Assembly (NCBI GenBank): GCA_039679945.1
Contig: JBDKTY010000239.1
Location: forward strand, 62,001 to 126,000
Source of the DNA: SbD1 sp039679945
GTDB taxonomy: Bacteria; Desulfobacterota; Syntrophobacteria; Syntrophobacterales; Syntrophobacteraceae
DNA: 64,000 nucleotides
Direction of reading: 5' to 3'
Shown here: one piece after another, positions 35,082 to 43,764 of the stretch
Layout of the letters: the number at the start of each line of letters is the position of its first letter
How positions within the stretch are numbered: position 1 is the stretch's first letter
Made by a program: the position numbers and the translations under genes
Notes under the pieces: generated by a model
Databases searched by the model: none
What the model saw: the letters and a program-made list of their open reading frames with translations, nothing else
What the model was told of the DNA's origin: nothing

Positions 35082-35516
35082 TCAGTTCCGTTGTTCCGCC
35101 ATCAGCTTTTCCACCTCTTCCACCGCTTTGCCGTAAAGTTCATCGTCACCGATACGGCCTTCCACAAATTCCTGCCAGGAAGTGAAGTCTTTAAAGAAGC
35201 AAAGGCTCCTGCCGGAATCAATACAAGCCTTTCTGTAGATTCTGTTCGCCGCCTTCACTTTTCTTTCCCTCGCCTCTTTTTCTTTCTCGGCGGACACATC
35301 TTTCTCGGCCACTACCGTGTATTTGCTGAAAGTCCGAGCCAACTGCGCCATTTCTTCCTTCGCCTGTTCGGCGAGATCGGTTTCCGTCGTTTGACCGTTC
35401 ACGAAGCCTTCCCAACCAGGCATGGCTTCCCATGAGCAGACTTCCATGCCCTTCTGTTCGGCTACATCGCAAAAAACCTCATTAGCACGAATAATGCGTT
35501 CCTTTTTCTTCTCCAT
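35082..35516 (-). CDS. Small charged protein made of two tandem repeats
   Basis: The 144-residue protein is an internal duplication: residues 6-60 and 84-139 align along their length. Each has R-x-[IV]-[RK]-A-N-x-[VI]-[FY], a central Cys, then W-[EQ]-[EG]-F-V-[NE]-G and a helical A-x-[EK]-E-[EM] ending. The linker (61-83) is Lys/Glu rich. ATG 35516 is chosen because GAGGAG lies just upstream. The repeat is not a family I recognise; the W-x-x-F-V-x-G core suggests a small helical domain. Confidence 0.7.
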   Translation of the reverse strand: MEKKKERIIRANEVFCDVAEQKGMEVCSWEAMPGWEGFVNGQTTETDLAEQAKEEMAQLARTFSKYTVVAEKDVSAEKEKEARERKVKAANRIYRKACIDSGRSLCFFKDFTSWQEFVEGRIGDDELYGKAVEEVEKLMAEQRN

Positions 35517-35916
35517 GAAAAGCTCCTCCCCGGGAGACCAATGATACCCAACCAGCGTCTTCCCGCCGTTCTAGGTTAATATCGGCATCCAGCCACGATT
35601 TCCTGTAAATTGTTCCAGTATCGGGAAACCTGGCGGGTATGGAATAATTTCGGTTGTCTCTAAGATATCAGCGCTGAGGGGGATGTAAACGGGGTGAACT
35701 GAGTATTTCAGGCGGGAAATTGATTTTGAGCATCAACATCATGAAACAATTGCCGGTCCGGCGCGACGAGATATCGCGGACCATATCACTTTACAGTGAG
35801 TTGAGGGCTCTGCATCCGCTCTCCCCCGCAACGAGGACATTTCACGAATGGTGTGAAACGGTTCTCACCATCGAAGACATAGCCGCATTCAAGGCTGATG
35901 GTCGGAACTATCCCGG
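35517..35916. other. Intergenic region before a HicB-like fragment
   Basis: A frame from about 35729 to 35928 (ISRTISLYSELRALHPLS, TFHEWCETVLTIEDIAAFKA) could encode up to 68 residues. It has no clear ribosome site and no recognised relatives. It could be decayed coding DNA linked to the fragment that follows. Confidence 0.3.
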
Positions 35917-36090
35917 GTGCCGTTAACCAAGGGCCTTCGCAAAGCAGACCTGGCCCGTAAGCTCAACCTTTCTCCGTCAGTCATAGACCGCCTGTTAAGT
36001 CTCACGCATGCCAGCCGGATCGAGCAGATCGAAACCGCCCTGGCGGCACTGGGCAAGAAACTGGTTGTTGACGTGCGTGAAGCGGCTTAG
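35917..36090 (+). pseudogene. HicB-antitoxin C-terminal fragment
   Basis: Translated from a GTG at 35917, 57 residues read RKADLARKLNLSPSVIDRLL, then SRIEQIETALAALGKKL and VVDVREAA. This is the helix-turn-helix end of proteobacterial HicB antitoxins. The N-terminal RNase-H-like half of HicB and any HicA toxin are absent. It is most likely a remnant of a toxin-antitoxin locus, though it could still bind DNA as a mini-repressor. Confidence 0.55.
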
Positions 36091-36133
36091 CGAACTTTCC
36101 AGGCGGGGGGTGGTTAGTTCCCTTCACTTGACG

Positions 36134-36412
36134 CTAAATAACATATTTCGGGTCCTGAATATGTTCGCCCTTGCATTTAGGGCATCTTCCCGGCGACGAA
36201 AACCGATTTCGTGCTTCGAATTTGAATCCGCAGGCAAGACACACCGCCGGGGTTATTCTGAGCCTCATTTTCTGTGATTTGAGTGAACGGCCAATGTGAT
36301 CGAGGTGTTCGTAAACCTCCTTTTCGCTGATGCGAACGATTTTGGAGATGTCCTTTGCCCCATATTCGCCCTCGGACAAAAGGGCCATGATTTCCTGCCT
36401 GATCGTACTCAT
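36134..36412 (-). CDS. Transcriptional regulator: winged HTH fused to zinc ribbon
   Basis: The 92-residue protein begins with a winged helix (about 1-50, YGAKDISKIVRISEKEVYEH) and ends with a zinc ribbon of two CxxC pairs (CLACGFKF and CPKCKGEH). This matches predicted regulators of the HTH plus Zn-ribbon type (COG3357-like) common in anaerobes. Target genes are unknown; it is monocistronic. Confidence 0.85.
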   Translation of the reverse strand: MSTIRQEIMALLSEGEYGAKDISKIVRISEKEVYEHLDHIGRSLKSQKMRLRITPAVCLACGFKFEARNRFSSPGRCPKCKGEHIQDPKYVI

Positions 36413-36657
36413 AGACCGCTCGCCTCAAGTCCTTACAAGAGTGAGAGTTTTTCCGCTGATTCGTTGCGCCTCGCTCTGGCCGTGCAGCATCCTGTTAGAC
36501 TTATCACACAAAGCAGCATGGTCGCCCCGAAGATTTCTCCCCCTCGAAATCCCTCATCTCCCCAATTCAGATCGCCATTGCACTACCGCTAAATATTGCT
36601 ATTTTATAAAGACATCAAACTTTGCTGTTGAGGTTATCCACCGGGAAAGGGGCTGTA

Positions 36658-36999
36658 ATGCTTGAGTTGCTGAAAAAGAGTCTGATGGCGGGGCTCGGGG
36701 CCGTCGTTATCACAAGGGACAAAGTCCGCGAGGTAACGAGAACTCTCGTGGATGAAGGAAAAATGTCAACGGACGAAGCCGAGAAGTTCGCGGACGACCT
36801 GGTAAAGAGCGGTGAACGCGAATGGGAGGATATCAACAGCAAACTTCAATCGACCGCCAAAAAGTGGTCGGACAATATGGAAGTGGTCCGTAAGAAGGAC
36901 CTTCAGGACCTCCATGCAAAACTGGAACTCATGGAACAACGCCTGCGAACTCTCGAGGAAGCCCGCCGAGGGGAGAGCAGTGACGCGCCGGGGCACTAG
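36658..36999 (+). CDS. Phasin-like protein
   Basis: The 113-residue protein has a hydrophobic start (MLELLKKSLMAGLGAVVIT) followed by long amphipathic helices and a coiled coil (KKDLQDLHAKLELMEQRLRT). This is the shape of polyhydroxyalkanoate-granule-associated phasin-superfamily proteins. ATG 36658 follows AAAGGGG; an upstream ATG at 36622 is less likely. It could coat storage granules or act as a small chaperone. It is convergent with the HAD gene. Confidence 0.75.
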   Translation: MLELLKKSLMAGLGAVVITRDKVREVTRTLVDEGKMSTDEAEKFADDLVKSGEREWEDINSKLQSTAKKWSDNMEVVRKKDLQDLHAKLELMEQRLRTLEEARRGESSDAPGH

Positions 37000-37021
37000 C
37001 AGCCTGTTCTTCCGCCCCGTT

Positions 37022-37708
37022 TCATGAGAATTCCATTCCCAGTATATTCCCGCCCCATTCGGCGAGATTGCCGAATCGGGCCATGAGGGGAAGGCCGCTT
37101 GCGGCCCGGAACTCGTCCGTGCCTGCGTCGATGCCGAAGAACGGCATTCCGCACTGTTTCGCGGCGTTCAAATCCCCTTTCCCGTCACCCATGAGAACAC
37201 AGTCCAACGGCTCAATACCGGATTCACCGAGAAAGCGCGCGAGCGATTCAGCCTTCGGCCAATCGCCGCCGCCGCGGATGATATCGAGCAGCGGGGCCAG
37301 TGCATGTGCGTCGAGGATGTTCTTTAACTCCGCTTCGGGCGTGTTGGACAACGCTACACGAACCTTCTTCCGCCTGCCCAGTTCGGCAAGGACCTCCCTG
37401 CAGCCGGGAGTCAGGGGCGCCGCGGCCATGGACTTCGAGGCCAGGTCTCCAAACCTCTCCCACCGCAATTCGAATTCTCCGCCGGCAAACGGCTTCCCTA
37501 CCAGTTTTTCCTGAATGATGCGAATTTTGGCTCCGCGGTCGATTCCCGTGAGTCCTAAATAAAACTTCGCTATACGCCGCCTGGACACGGGATCGGATGT
37601 AAAAGCCTCCGCCATGGCCTCGGCGTTTGCGCGGTTGGAGTCGAGCAGAACTCCATTAACGTCGAATATGAAAACGCTTGTCCTGCCGGGATCGAAATTT
37701 GATCGCAT
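37022..37708 (-). CDS. HAD-superfamily hydrolase with altered first motif
   Basis: The 228-residue protein has the HAD core. Motif I reads IFDVNGVLLD, motif II VALSNTP, a lysine at WPKAES, and motif IV VLMGDGKGDL. The usual D-x-D of phosphatases is D-x-N here, so the general acid/base is missing, and activity may be low or different. It begins 9 bp after the stop of the metallo-hydrolase gene on the same strand and is probably cotranscribed. Confidence 0.85.
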   Translation of the reverse strand: MRSNFDPGRTSVFIFDVNGVLLDSNRANAEAMAEAFTSDPVSRRRIAKFYLGLTGIDRGAKIRIIQEKLVGKPFAGGEFELRWERFGDLASKSMAAAPLTPGCREVLAELGRRKKVRVALSNTPEAELKNILDAHALAPLLDIIRGGGDWPKAESLARFLGESGIEPLDCVLMGDGKGDLNAAKQCGMPFFGIDAGTDEFRAASGLPLMARFGNLAEWGGNILGMEFS

Positions 37709-37717
37709 ATGGATTAC

Positions 37718-38377
37718 CTAAATGTAGCCGAACCAGAACTCTTCCACTCTGCGGAAGTTCGACCTCACCTCCACCGCTCCGGAAATCATGTCGCCGTGCC
37801 CGGGCAACAGCCATTCCGTATCCAGGGATTCGAGGCCTTTGATGCTCTCCTTGAGAATGGCGCCGTTGCCGCCCGGCAGGTCGGTTCTCCCCAGACCGTC
37901 CCGAAACAGCAGGTCTCCCGTAAACAGGGCTTTCCGCTCGGTCCAGTAAAGCGAGACCGATCCCTGAGAATGCCCCGGAGTGGGGATCACATCAAGCTCG
38001 ACATCTTTTACCTTGAGGTCCCCTTTCTCCAGGAAGAAGTCGGGCGTGTATTCGGACAGATCGAAGGACGGCCCCAGGTATTTTCCTATCTCCTCGATCA
38101 TGCGCCAGTCCGTGCGGCTGAGTGCAAAAGCGGCGGGCAGATTCTTGAAAAGTTTGGCGGCCTCGAAATGATCCGGATGGCCATGAGTGACCAGTACGAG
38201 ATCTATGTCCGAAAGCTCGACGCCGATACTTCGAAGCTGTGTCGAGACGTGCTCGAACAGATGGAGGTGGCCCGGATCGACAAGTATCTTCGTGGGACCA
38301 TCTATCAGATATGTGTTGCAGTTATTCGCGGACATCGAGGTCCAGATAAACGCGTGCAGCCCATCGAAAACCTTCAT
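37718..38377 (-). CDS. Metallo-beta-lactamase-fold hydrolase
   Basis: The 219-residue protein has the metal-binding motif VTHGHPDH, further ligands at PTPGHSQGS and LFTGDLLF, and the final LLPGHGD, as in glyoxalase II-type hydrolases. The start MKVFDGLHAF at 38377 is preceded by GGAAGGATC; the longer open frame upstream is not protein-like. Substrate unknown; likely a thioester or similar. It forms an operon with the HAD gene. Confidence 0.9.
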   Translation of the reverse strand: MKVFDGLHAFIWTSMSANNCNTYLIDGPTKILVDPGHLHLFEHVSTQLRSIGVELSDIDLVLVTHGHPDHFEAAKLFKNLPAAFALSRTDWRMIEEIGKYLGPSFDLSEYTPDFFLEKGDLKVKDVELDVIPTPGHSQGSVSLYWTERKALFTGDLLFRDGLGRTDLPGGNGAILKESIKGLESLDTEWLLPGHGDMISGAVEVRSNFRRVEEFWFGYI

Positions 38378-38518
38378 GGTTGATCCTTCCATCGGAAATA
38401 TCGGGATTGAGATGACTCGACAGATGCCGGGCAATTTGGTATTGCCATTCTGACTGTCTGAATAATATGCGGAAGCTAGAAAAAAAACACCAGAACTTAG
38501 GTAATAGAGGTAAAAAAA

Positions 38519-39853
38519 GTGCGGGCACCCGAACCAGCCGGCAAACAAAAAGCAGATATTCTTGTCCTCAACGGCTTCGTTTTGACACTTGACCCGGAGA
38601 TTCCCCGCATCGAACGCGGAGGAGTCGCCATTCGTGACGGATACATCGTGGCGGTCGGCCCGGTTGATGCAATACGATCCGGATTCGAATCCCCCAAAAT
38701 ACTCGACGTGCCCGGCTGTGTCGTTCTTCCGGGGCTGGTCAACGCGCATACCCACGCCGCCATGACGCTGTTTCGCGGATTAGCCGATGACCTCCCGCTG
38801 ATGGAGTGGCTTGAAAAGCATATCTTCCCGGCCGAGGCCAGACTCACGCAGGAATGGGTATACTGGGGCACGATGCTGGCCTGCGCGGAAATGATCCTGT
38901 CGGGAATTACGACTTTCTGTGACATGTATCTTTTCGAGCACAAAGTGGCGGAAGCGGCAAAAGATGCCGGCATGCGCGCCCTGGTGGGAGAAGTGCTCTA
39001 CGATTTCCCCTCCCCCTGCTATGGACCTGTTGAAAATGGACTTCGGCATACCCAGTCCCTGATCGACAGATGGCGTGACGATCCACTGATCCGGGTGGCC
39101 GTCGAGCCGCACGCGCTTTACACGTGCTCACCGCAACTGCTTCGCGACTGCCACGAGATTGCCCGGAAAAATCAGGTGCCTCTCGTGATCCACCTTGCCG
39201 AGAACGAACCCGAAGTTCAACTGGTCATGGAAAAGTACGGCAAAAGACCGGTTCGTCATCTCGCGGATCTTGGGCTCCTCGGCCCGAGTCTCATCGCCGA
39301 TCATTGCGTGGCGCTCGATGACGACGATATGTCGCTCATCGCCGGCAGTGACGTAAAAGTTGTCCACAATCCCGAGAGCAACATGAAGCTAGCCTCGGGC
39401 ATTGCCCCGGTCCCCCGCCTCCTCGACATGGGAGTGACAGTGGCGCTGGGAACCGACGGCTGCGCCAGCAATAATAATCTGGACATGTTCGGGGAGATGG
39501 ACACCTGCGCCAAACTCCACAAGGCAGCCACTCTTGATCCTACCGTACTGCCGGCGGAAACGGTCCTGCGGATGGCGACCATGAACGGGGCTGAAGCCCT
39601 GGGCTGGCGTGGCATTCTGGGAGGAATCACTCCCGGCATGTTGGCCGATATCATCGTAGTCGATTTTTCGAAACCCCATCTTACCCCGGTCTACAATCCG
39701 GTCAGCCACCTGGTCTATGCGGCCGGGGCGGCCGACGTTCGCACCAGCATCATCGGAGGCCGAGTCGTAATGGAAGACCGGAAGTTGCTCACCTTGGACG
39801 TTGAAAAGATCTTAGGCCATGTCCGCGAATTCTCGAAACAGATCCGTATCTGA
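38519..39853 (+). CDS. mtaD: MtaD-type amidohydrolase, 5-methylthioadenosine/S-adenosylhomocysteine deaminase
   Basis: The 444-residue amidohydrolase has metal ligands in NAHTHAAMTLFRGLADD, EPHALYTC, HLAENEPE, DHCVAL and ALGTDGCASNNNLDM. These match the SAH/MTA deaminase and TRZ/ATZ families. It deaminates the adenine of methylthioadenosine or S-adenosylhomocysteine, clearing inhibitory products of SAM use. The start is GTG 38519 with no strong ribosome site. A paralogue follows with a 35-bp overlap. Confidence 0.9.
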   Translation: MRAPEPAGKQKADILVLNGFVLTLDPEIPRIERGGVAIRDGYIVAVGPVDAIRSGFESPKILDVPGCVVLPGLVNAHTHAAMTLFRGLADDLPLMEWLEKHIFPAEARLTQEWVYWGTMLACAEMILSGITTFCDMYLFEHKVAEAAKDAGMRALVGEVLYDFPSPCYGPVENGLRHTQSLIDRWRDDPLIRVAVEPHALYTCSPQLLRDCHEIARKNQVPLVIHLAENEPEVQLVMEKYGKRPVRHLADLGLLGPSLIADHCVALDDDDMSLIAGSDVKVVHNPESNMKLASGIAPVPRLLDMGVTVALGTDGCASNNNLDMFGEMDTCAKLHKAATLDPTVLPAETVLRMATMNGAEALGWRGILGGITPGMLADIIVVDFSKPHLTPVYNPVSHLVYAAGAADVRTSIIGGRVVMEDRKLLTLDVEKILGHVREFSKQIRI

Positions 39854-41210
39854 CCCGCCCCGGGAGGTGGATTGGCTCCTCTTTAACGCGGATTGGCTCA
39901 TCACCTGCGACTCGAGCATGCAACGATACCGCCGGGGCGCCGTGGCAATCGATCGTGATAGCCTGGCCGGTGTCGGAAATACGGATGAGCTGAAATCAGT
40001 ATTTCGCGGAAAGAGAGAAATCGATCTTTCCGGTCACATCCTCATGCCGGGATTGATAAACACGCATACCCACGCCGCGATGACCCTGTTTCGCGGACTT
40101 GCCGACGATATGCGTCTGCACGAGTGGCTCGAAAAAGTCATTTTTCCCACCGAGGCCGCATTTATTCGTCCGGATACGGTCTACGCCGGGACCCTCCTCG
40201 CCGTATTGGAGATGCTCAAGGGGGGTACCACCACCTTTTGTGATGGCTATTTCTTTGAGGACTCCGCCGTACGGGCAGCCCGAACTGGCGGCATGCGGGC
40301 CGTAATGGGTCAGGGCATACTGGATTTTCCCACTCCGGACCAGCCCGATCCCGGACGGGCGAGGGAACGGGCGGAGGCTTTTCTATCATCGTTTGACACT
40401 TTTACCGGCCGCGTCCGCCCTTCCCTGTTCTGCCACGCCGCCTATACCTGCGGCCCCGAAACCCTGAAATGGGTCAAACGGTTGTGTCGGGAAAATGCCA
40501 TCCTTTTCCAGACTCACCTGGCGGAAACATCGGCCGAGGTGGATGAAGTCCAGAGGCGCTATGGGCTCACACCGGCTGCCCACATGGAATCCCTCGGACT
40601 TCTGGATGAACTGACGTTGTGCGCCCACGGGACATGGCTTTCAAGCGATGAAATAAAAGCGCTGTCACGCCATGGGGCCTCGGTATCTCATTGCCCGGAA
40701 AGCAATATGAAGCTCGCGGCCGGCATCGCGCCCGTTCCCGCCCTTATCGCTGAAGGCGTCCGGGTGGGATTGGGAACTGATGGCTGCGCGAGTAACAATA
40801 ACCTGGATCTCTTCTCCGAAATGAATATGGCGGCGAAACTCAACAAGGTCTTCGAACGAAACCCGCTCGCCTGCCCCGCTCCCGTGGCGCTTTCCATGGC
40901 CACTTCCATGGGGGCAGCGGCCCTGGGCCTGGCTCATATGACGGGGAGCCTGGAAGTCGGTAAAAAGGCCGATCTCATCGCCCTGGACATCGATCAACCG
41001 CATCTCTCCCCCATGTACGACCCCGTCTCCCATATCGTGTATTCCGCAAGGAGAAGCGATGTGCGACACGTCTGGGTGGATGGTGAGCAACTTATAAAAG
41101 CCGGTGATGCTCTAACTATCGATGAAGCAAATGTGCTCGCCGAGGCTGGACGACTCGGTGCGCTTATAGCTCGGGCCGCGGGTCAACCGGGCGGACTTCT
41201 GACTCACTGA
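39819..41210 (+). CDS. Second MtaD-type amidohydrolase
   Basis: The 463-residue paralogue of the preceding gene keeps the same metal motifs (NTHTHAAMTLFRGLADD, CHAAYTC, HLAETSAE, AHGTWLS, GLGTDGCASNNNLDL). It differs in the substrate-facing segments, for example HAAYTCGPETL against HALYTCSPQLL. The start overlaps the end of the first gene by 35 bp in another frame. The two may split substrates (MTA, SAH, 5'-deoxyadenosine or a guanine-like base), which the sequence does not settle. Confidence 0.9.
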   Translation: MSANSRNRSVSDPPREVDWLLFNADWLITCDSSMQRYRRGAVAIDRDSLAGVGNTDELKSVFRGKREIDLSGHILMPGLINTHTHAAMTLFRGLADDMRLHEWLEKVIFPTEAAFIRPDTVYAGTLLAVLEMLKGGTTTFCDGYFFEDSAVRAARTGGMRAVMGQGILDFPTPDQPDPGRARERAEAFLSSFDTFTGRVRPSLFCHAAYTCGPETLKWVKRLCRENAILFQTHLAETSAEVDEVQRRYGLTPAAHMESLGLLDELTLCAHGTWLSSDEIKALSRHGASVSHCPESNMKLAAGIAPVPALIAEGVRVGLGTDGCASNNNLDLFSEMNMAAKLNKVFERNPLACPAPVALSMATSMGAAALGLAHMTGSLEVGKKADLIALDIDQPHLSPMYDPVSHIVYSARRSDVRHVWVDGEQLIKAGDALTIDEANVLAEAGRLGALIARAAGQPGGLLTH

Positions 41211-41496
41211 TCGCGCATAGTCTATCAGTCACGAATTACGAAATGGAGTTAAGAAAAGCAAAATCGCTATACTGCAGATGAGCGGCACCGCCGTTCTCAA
41301 GCGGAATTTTCTTGTAAATATCCGTGCAAAATGGGATTAATTGCCTCATTATGCTGATGCGGACCCATGAATATTTCAGATCTTGTCATCAGTTGCATCA
41401 ACACGCCTATTGCGGCCCGCAACTTGCATACGGACATTGCCGTTTATTCGCCAAATCAGTCACCAAAATTTACTTTCAAAAAGTGTGGAGGAAAAA

Positions 41497-42390
41497 ATGA
41501 AGCAGGGGAAACACGTGATCTGGATCACATTGGTCTGCCTTGTTCTGGCAATACCGGCTTCGGCTGCAACCCAGAAAAAGCCTTCCCCCGCCTCAGCACA
41601 ATCCAAACAGGCGGCAAGCTCACAGCAGACCATCGACTCGCTCCGCACCCAGCAGATGAGTCTTGATCTTATCGCGGCCGTGAACAGCGAGTCCATTGAG
41701 GGTATCAACCGGCTCCTTGCCGCCGGAGCGGACGTGAACGGTACGGACCGGGAAGGCATGACGCCACTGATGCACGCGGCGCTTCGCGGGAATGTGGAAA
41801 TAGTTGGCCTGCTCCTGCAAAAACGCGCCGACACCAATGCGGCGGACGTCTTCGGCATTACGGCCCTCATGCAGGCCGCATGGGCGGGACATGTCGAAGT
41901 TGTGGGTCTACTGATGTCCAGAGGCGCAGATCCTGATGCCCGGAGTGCGATTGAAGTCCCGAACCTGCGGAAGAAGGGGGTCAACGCCCTTATGGGAGCA
42001 TCCATGAACGGCAACCTGGAAGTGATCAAACTCCTGCTCTCCCGCGGTGTGCCGGTCAATCACCAGGATGCCGAAGGTCAGACAGCGCTCATGTATGCCT
42101 GCAGGAACGGTCATCCCATGGTTGTGCGCCTGTTGATTTCCAATGATGCCAAAACCGAAATCAAGGACCAGTTTGGCCGGACAGCTCTGACAATTGCCAC
42201 TATATACGGCCAGGCCGATGTTGTCCGGTTGCTCATCGCCGCCGGGGCAAACCCGCATGCAAAAGATCTCCACAACCTCAAACCCATTGTGTATGCCTCC
42301 GCACTCGACCAGGGTGAAATATACAGCCTGTTGAAATCGGCAATGTCCCGTAAACGCCCCCCGCTGGGCTCATCCACCGCGAGCCGTTAA
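41497..42390 (+). CDS. Exported ankyrin-repeat protein
   Basis: The 297-residue protein has an N-terminal signal peptide (VIWITLVCLVLAIPASA) and about six ankyrin units from residue 55 on. Their signatures are G-x-T-[AP]-L-M-x-A-[AC]-x-x-G-[HN] and V-x-L-L-[IL]-x-x-[GR]-A-[DN]. ATG 41497 is behind GGAGG; the longer frame from 41383 is not needed. It should be periplasmic and bind a protein partner. It is followed by a good terminator. Confidence 0.88.
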   Translation: MKQGKHVIWITLVCLVLAIPASAATQKKPSPASAQSKQAASSQQTIDSLRTQQMSLDLIAAVNSESIEGINRLLAAGADVNGTDREGMTPLMHAALRGNVEIVGLLLQKRADTNAADVFGITALMQAAWAGHVEVVGLLMSRGADPDARSAIEVPNLRKKGVNALMGASMNGNLEVIKLLLSRGVPVNHQDAEGQTALMYACRNGHPMVVRLLISNDAKTEIKDQFGRTALTIATIYGQADVVRLLIAAGANPHAKDLHNLKPIVYASALDQGEIYSLLKSAMSRKRPPLGSSTASR

Positions 42391-42448
42391 GTATCCGCGC
42401 GGGACTTCGGATATTCCCGGTTGTCCCCGGGCTTTACTGCTGATGAAG

Positions 42449-42479
42449 ACGGCGGGCTTACAGCCTGCCGTTTTGTTTA
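42449..42479 (+). terminator. Rho-independent terminator after the ankyrin gene
   Basis: ACGGCGGGCT (42449-42458) pairs with AGCCTGCCGT (42462-42471) over ten positions with one G-T pair and loop TAC, followed by TTTTGTTT. Confidence 0.8.
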
Positions 42480-42918
42480 TCGTGCATCCTCGACGGAAGG
42501 AGTACGCGATTGCCTCCATATTGACATCTGCAGCGTTTTATCAAAGGGTGGCATATAGGTCTCATGTATCAATACCCTTGCGTGAAAGACAGGCCACGTC
42601 AGTCTCTCCTGAATGCCGGCTCACGCGAAAGGTCCGATCACAGCTCAATGACGGATTCATGTCGATGAATTGACACACGGGGATGCCTTTATGGCCGGAA
42701 TCCAGGCGGCCCGACGGCCATCAGGCCCGGAGCCCTTCGCATGGAGAAGGCTCTCCTGCCCGCCCGGCCATCCGGTTGTTCCCGCCCGTTCGCCCCGTAT
42801 CACTAGCCTTTGAGCTTGCAGGGTTTTCGGCCGAACCACACTCCAAGCCCCTCGATTCCCTACGGCTCAGGGATGACCCCGCCGCGGTTGAGTGGCGTAC
42901 CTATAATAACTAGATTCC
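42480..42918. other. Intergenic region, nothing recognised
   Basis: Short frames without ribosome sites. TATAAT at 42902-42907 is a possible -10 for the gene at 42919, but would leave almost no leader unless translation starts at 42946. Confidence 0.4.
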
Positions 42919-43620
42919 ATGAATCATTCAGAAGAGGCTTTTACCGTGACACCGATTCAAAAAAACTTTGCAGCCGTTTTGTTTGACGCTGACGGCACCC
43001 TGCTCGATTCAATCGAGGATCTCGCTGATTCCATGAATGCCACCCTGCACCATCACGGTTTTCCTGAGCATGGTGTCGACAAATACAAATACTTTGTCGG
43101 TGACGGAATGGAGAACCTGGTCATACGCGCCCTTCCCGTCCCCGAGCGCGCTAACCCCGCCATGGTGCATGAATGTCTTGAAATGATGCGCGGCCACTAC
43201 GCGCTCAACTGGAAAAACAAGACCAGACCTTACCCGGGTATCCCGCAACTGTTGGACGAACTCTCGCGGCATGACATCAAAATGGCTATCCTGTCCAACA
43301 AGCCCGATGACTTCATGCAGCAGGTCGTAGTGGACCTGCTCCCATCATGGAAGTTCGAGGCGGTCATGGGCGAGCGGCCTCCTACCCCGAGGAAGCCTGA
43401 TCCATCAGCGGCGATCCTGATTTCGCGCATGCTCGGCATCAGTCCCGATCGATTTCTGTACATGGGTGATACCGCAACCGACATGCTAACCGCCAAAGGC
43501 GCCGGAATGTATGGAGTGGGTGTTCTATGGGGGTTCAGAACCGCAGAGGAACTCCTGGCCAATGGCGCAAGAAAACTCATATCGCATCCCGGTGAGCTTC
43601 TGGACTTTATTCCGGGTTAG
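42919..43620 (+). CDS. Phosphoglycolate phosphatase-like HAD hydrolase
   Basis: The 233-residue HAD protein has canonical motifs: LFDADGTLLDS, the conserved cap start SIEDLADSMN, AILSNKP, a lysine in PRKPDPS, and YMGDTATDM. The arrangement and length match Gph-type phosphatases. ATG 42919 has no ribosome site; GTG 42946 (MTPIQKNF), behind AGAGG, may be the true start. The reaction is likely hydrolysis of a small phosphate ester such as 2-phosphoglycolate. Confidence 0.88.
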   Translation: MNHSEEAFTVTPIQKNFAAVLFDADGTLLDSIEDLADSMNATLHHHGFPEHGVDKYKYFVGDGMENLVIRALPVPERANPAMVHECLEMMRGHYALNWKNKTRPYPGIPQLLDELSRHDIKMAILSNKPDDFMQQVVVDLLPSWKFEAVMGERPPTPRKPDPSAAILISRMLGISPDRFLYMGDTATDMLTAKGAGMYGVGVLWGFRTAEELLANGARKLISHPGELLDFIPG

Positions 43621-43698
43621 TGCATTATCCGCTTTATCCACGCACGCGGGCGTTCGCGGATACCAGGCAGTACCTCGCCGATACTGGACGCGCTTTAT

Positions 43699-43735
43699 CC
43701 CCGCACGCGGGCTCGCGGCACGCCCGCGTGCGGGG
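43699..43735. terminator. Very stable GC-rich hairpin between convergent genes
   Basis: CCCCGCACGCGGGC (43699-43712) and GCCCGCGTGCGGGG (43722-43735) make a 14-bp perfect stem around a 9-nt loop. A partial direct copy of its left part (GCTTTATCCACGCACGCGGGC) lies about 60 bp upstream. It separates the genes ending at 43620 and 43765 and could stop transcription from both sides. Confidence 0.6.
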
Positions 43736-43764
43736 TAGATCGGCCCGATCCTTCTCTTACAGGC

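Noticed and set aside
43621..43735. Repeated CGCTTTATCC-CGCACGCGGGC as a CRISPR-like array
   Set aside because: Only one full copy and one partial copy, and the sequence is better explained as a terminator-type hairpin.
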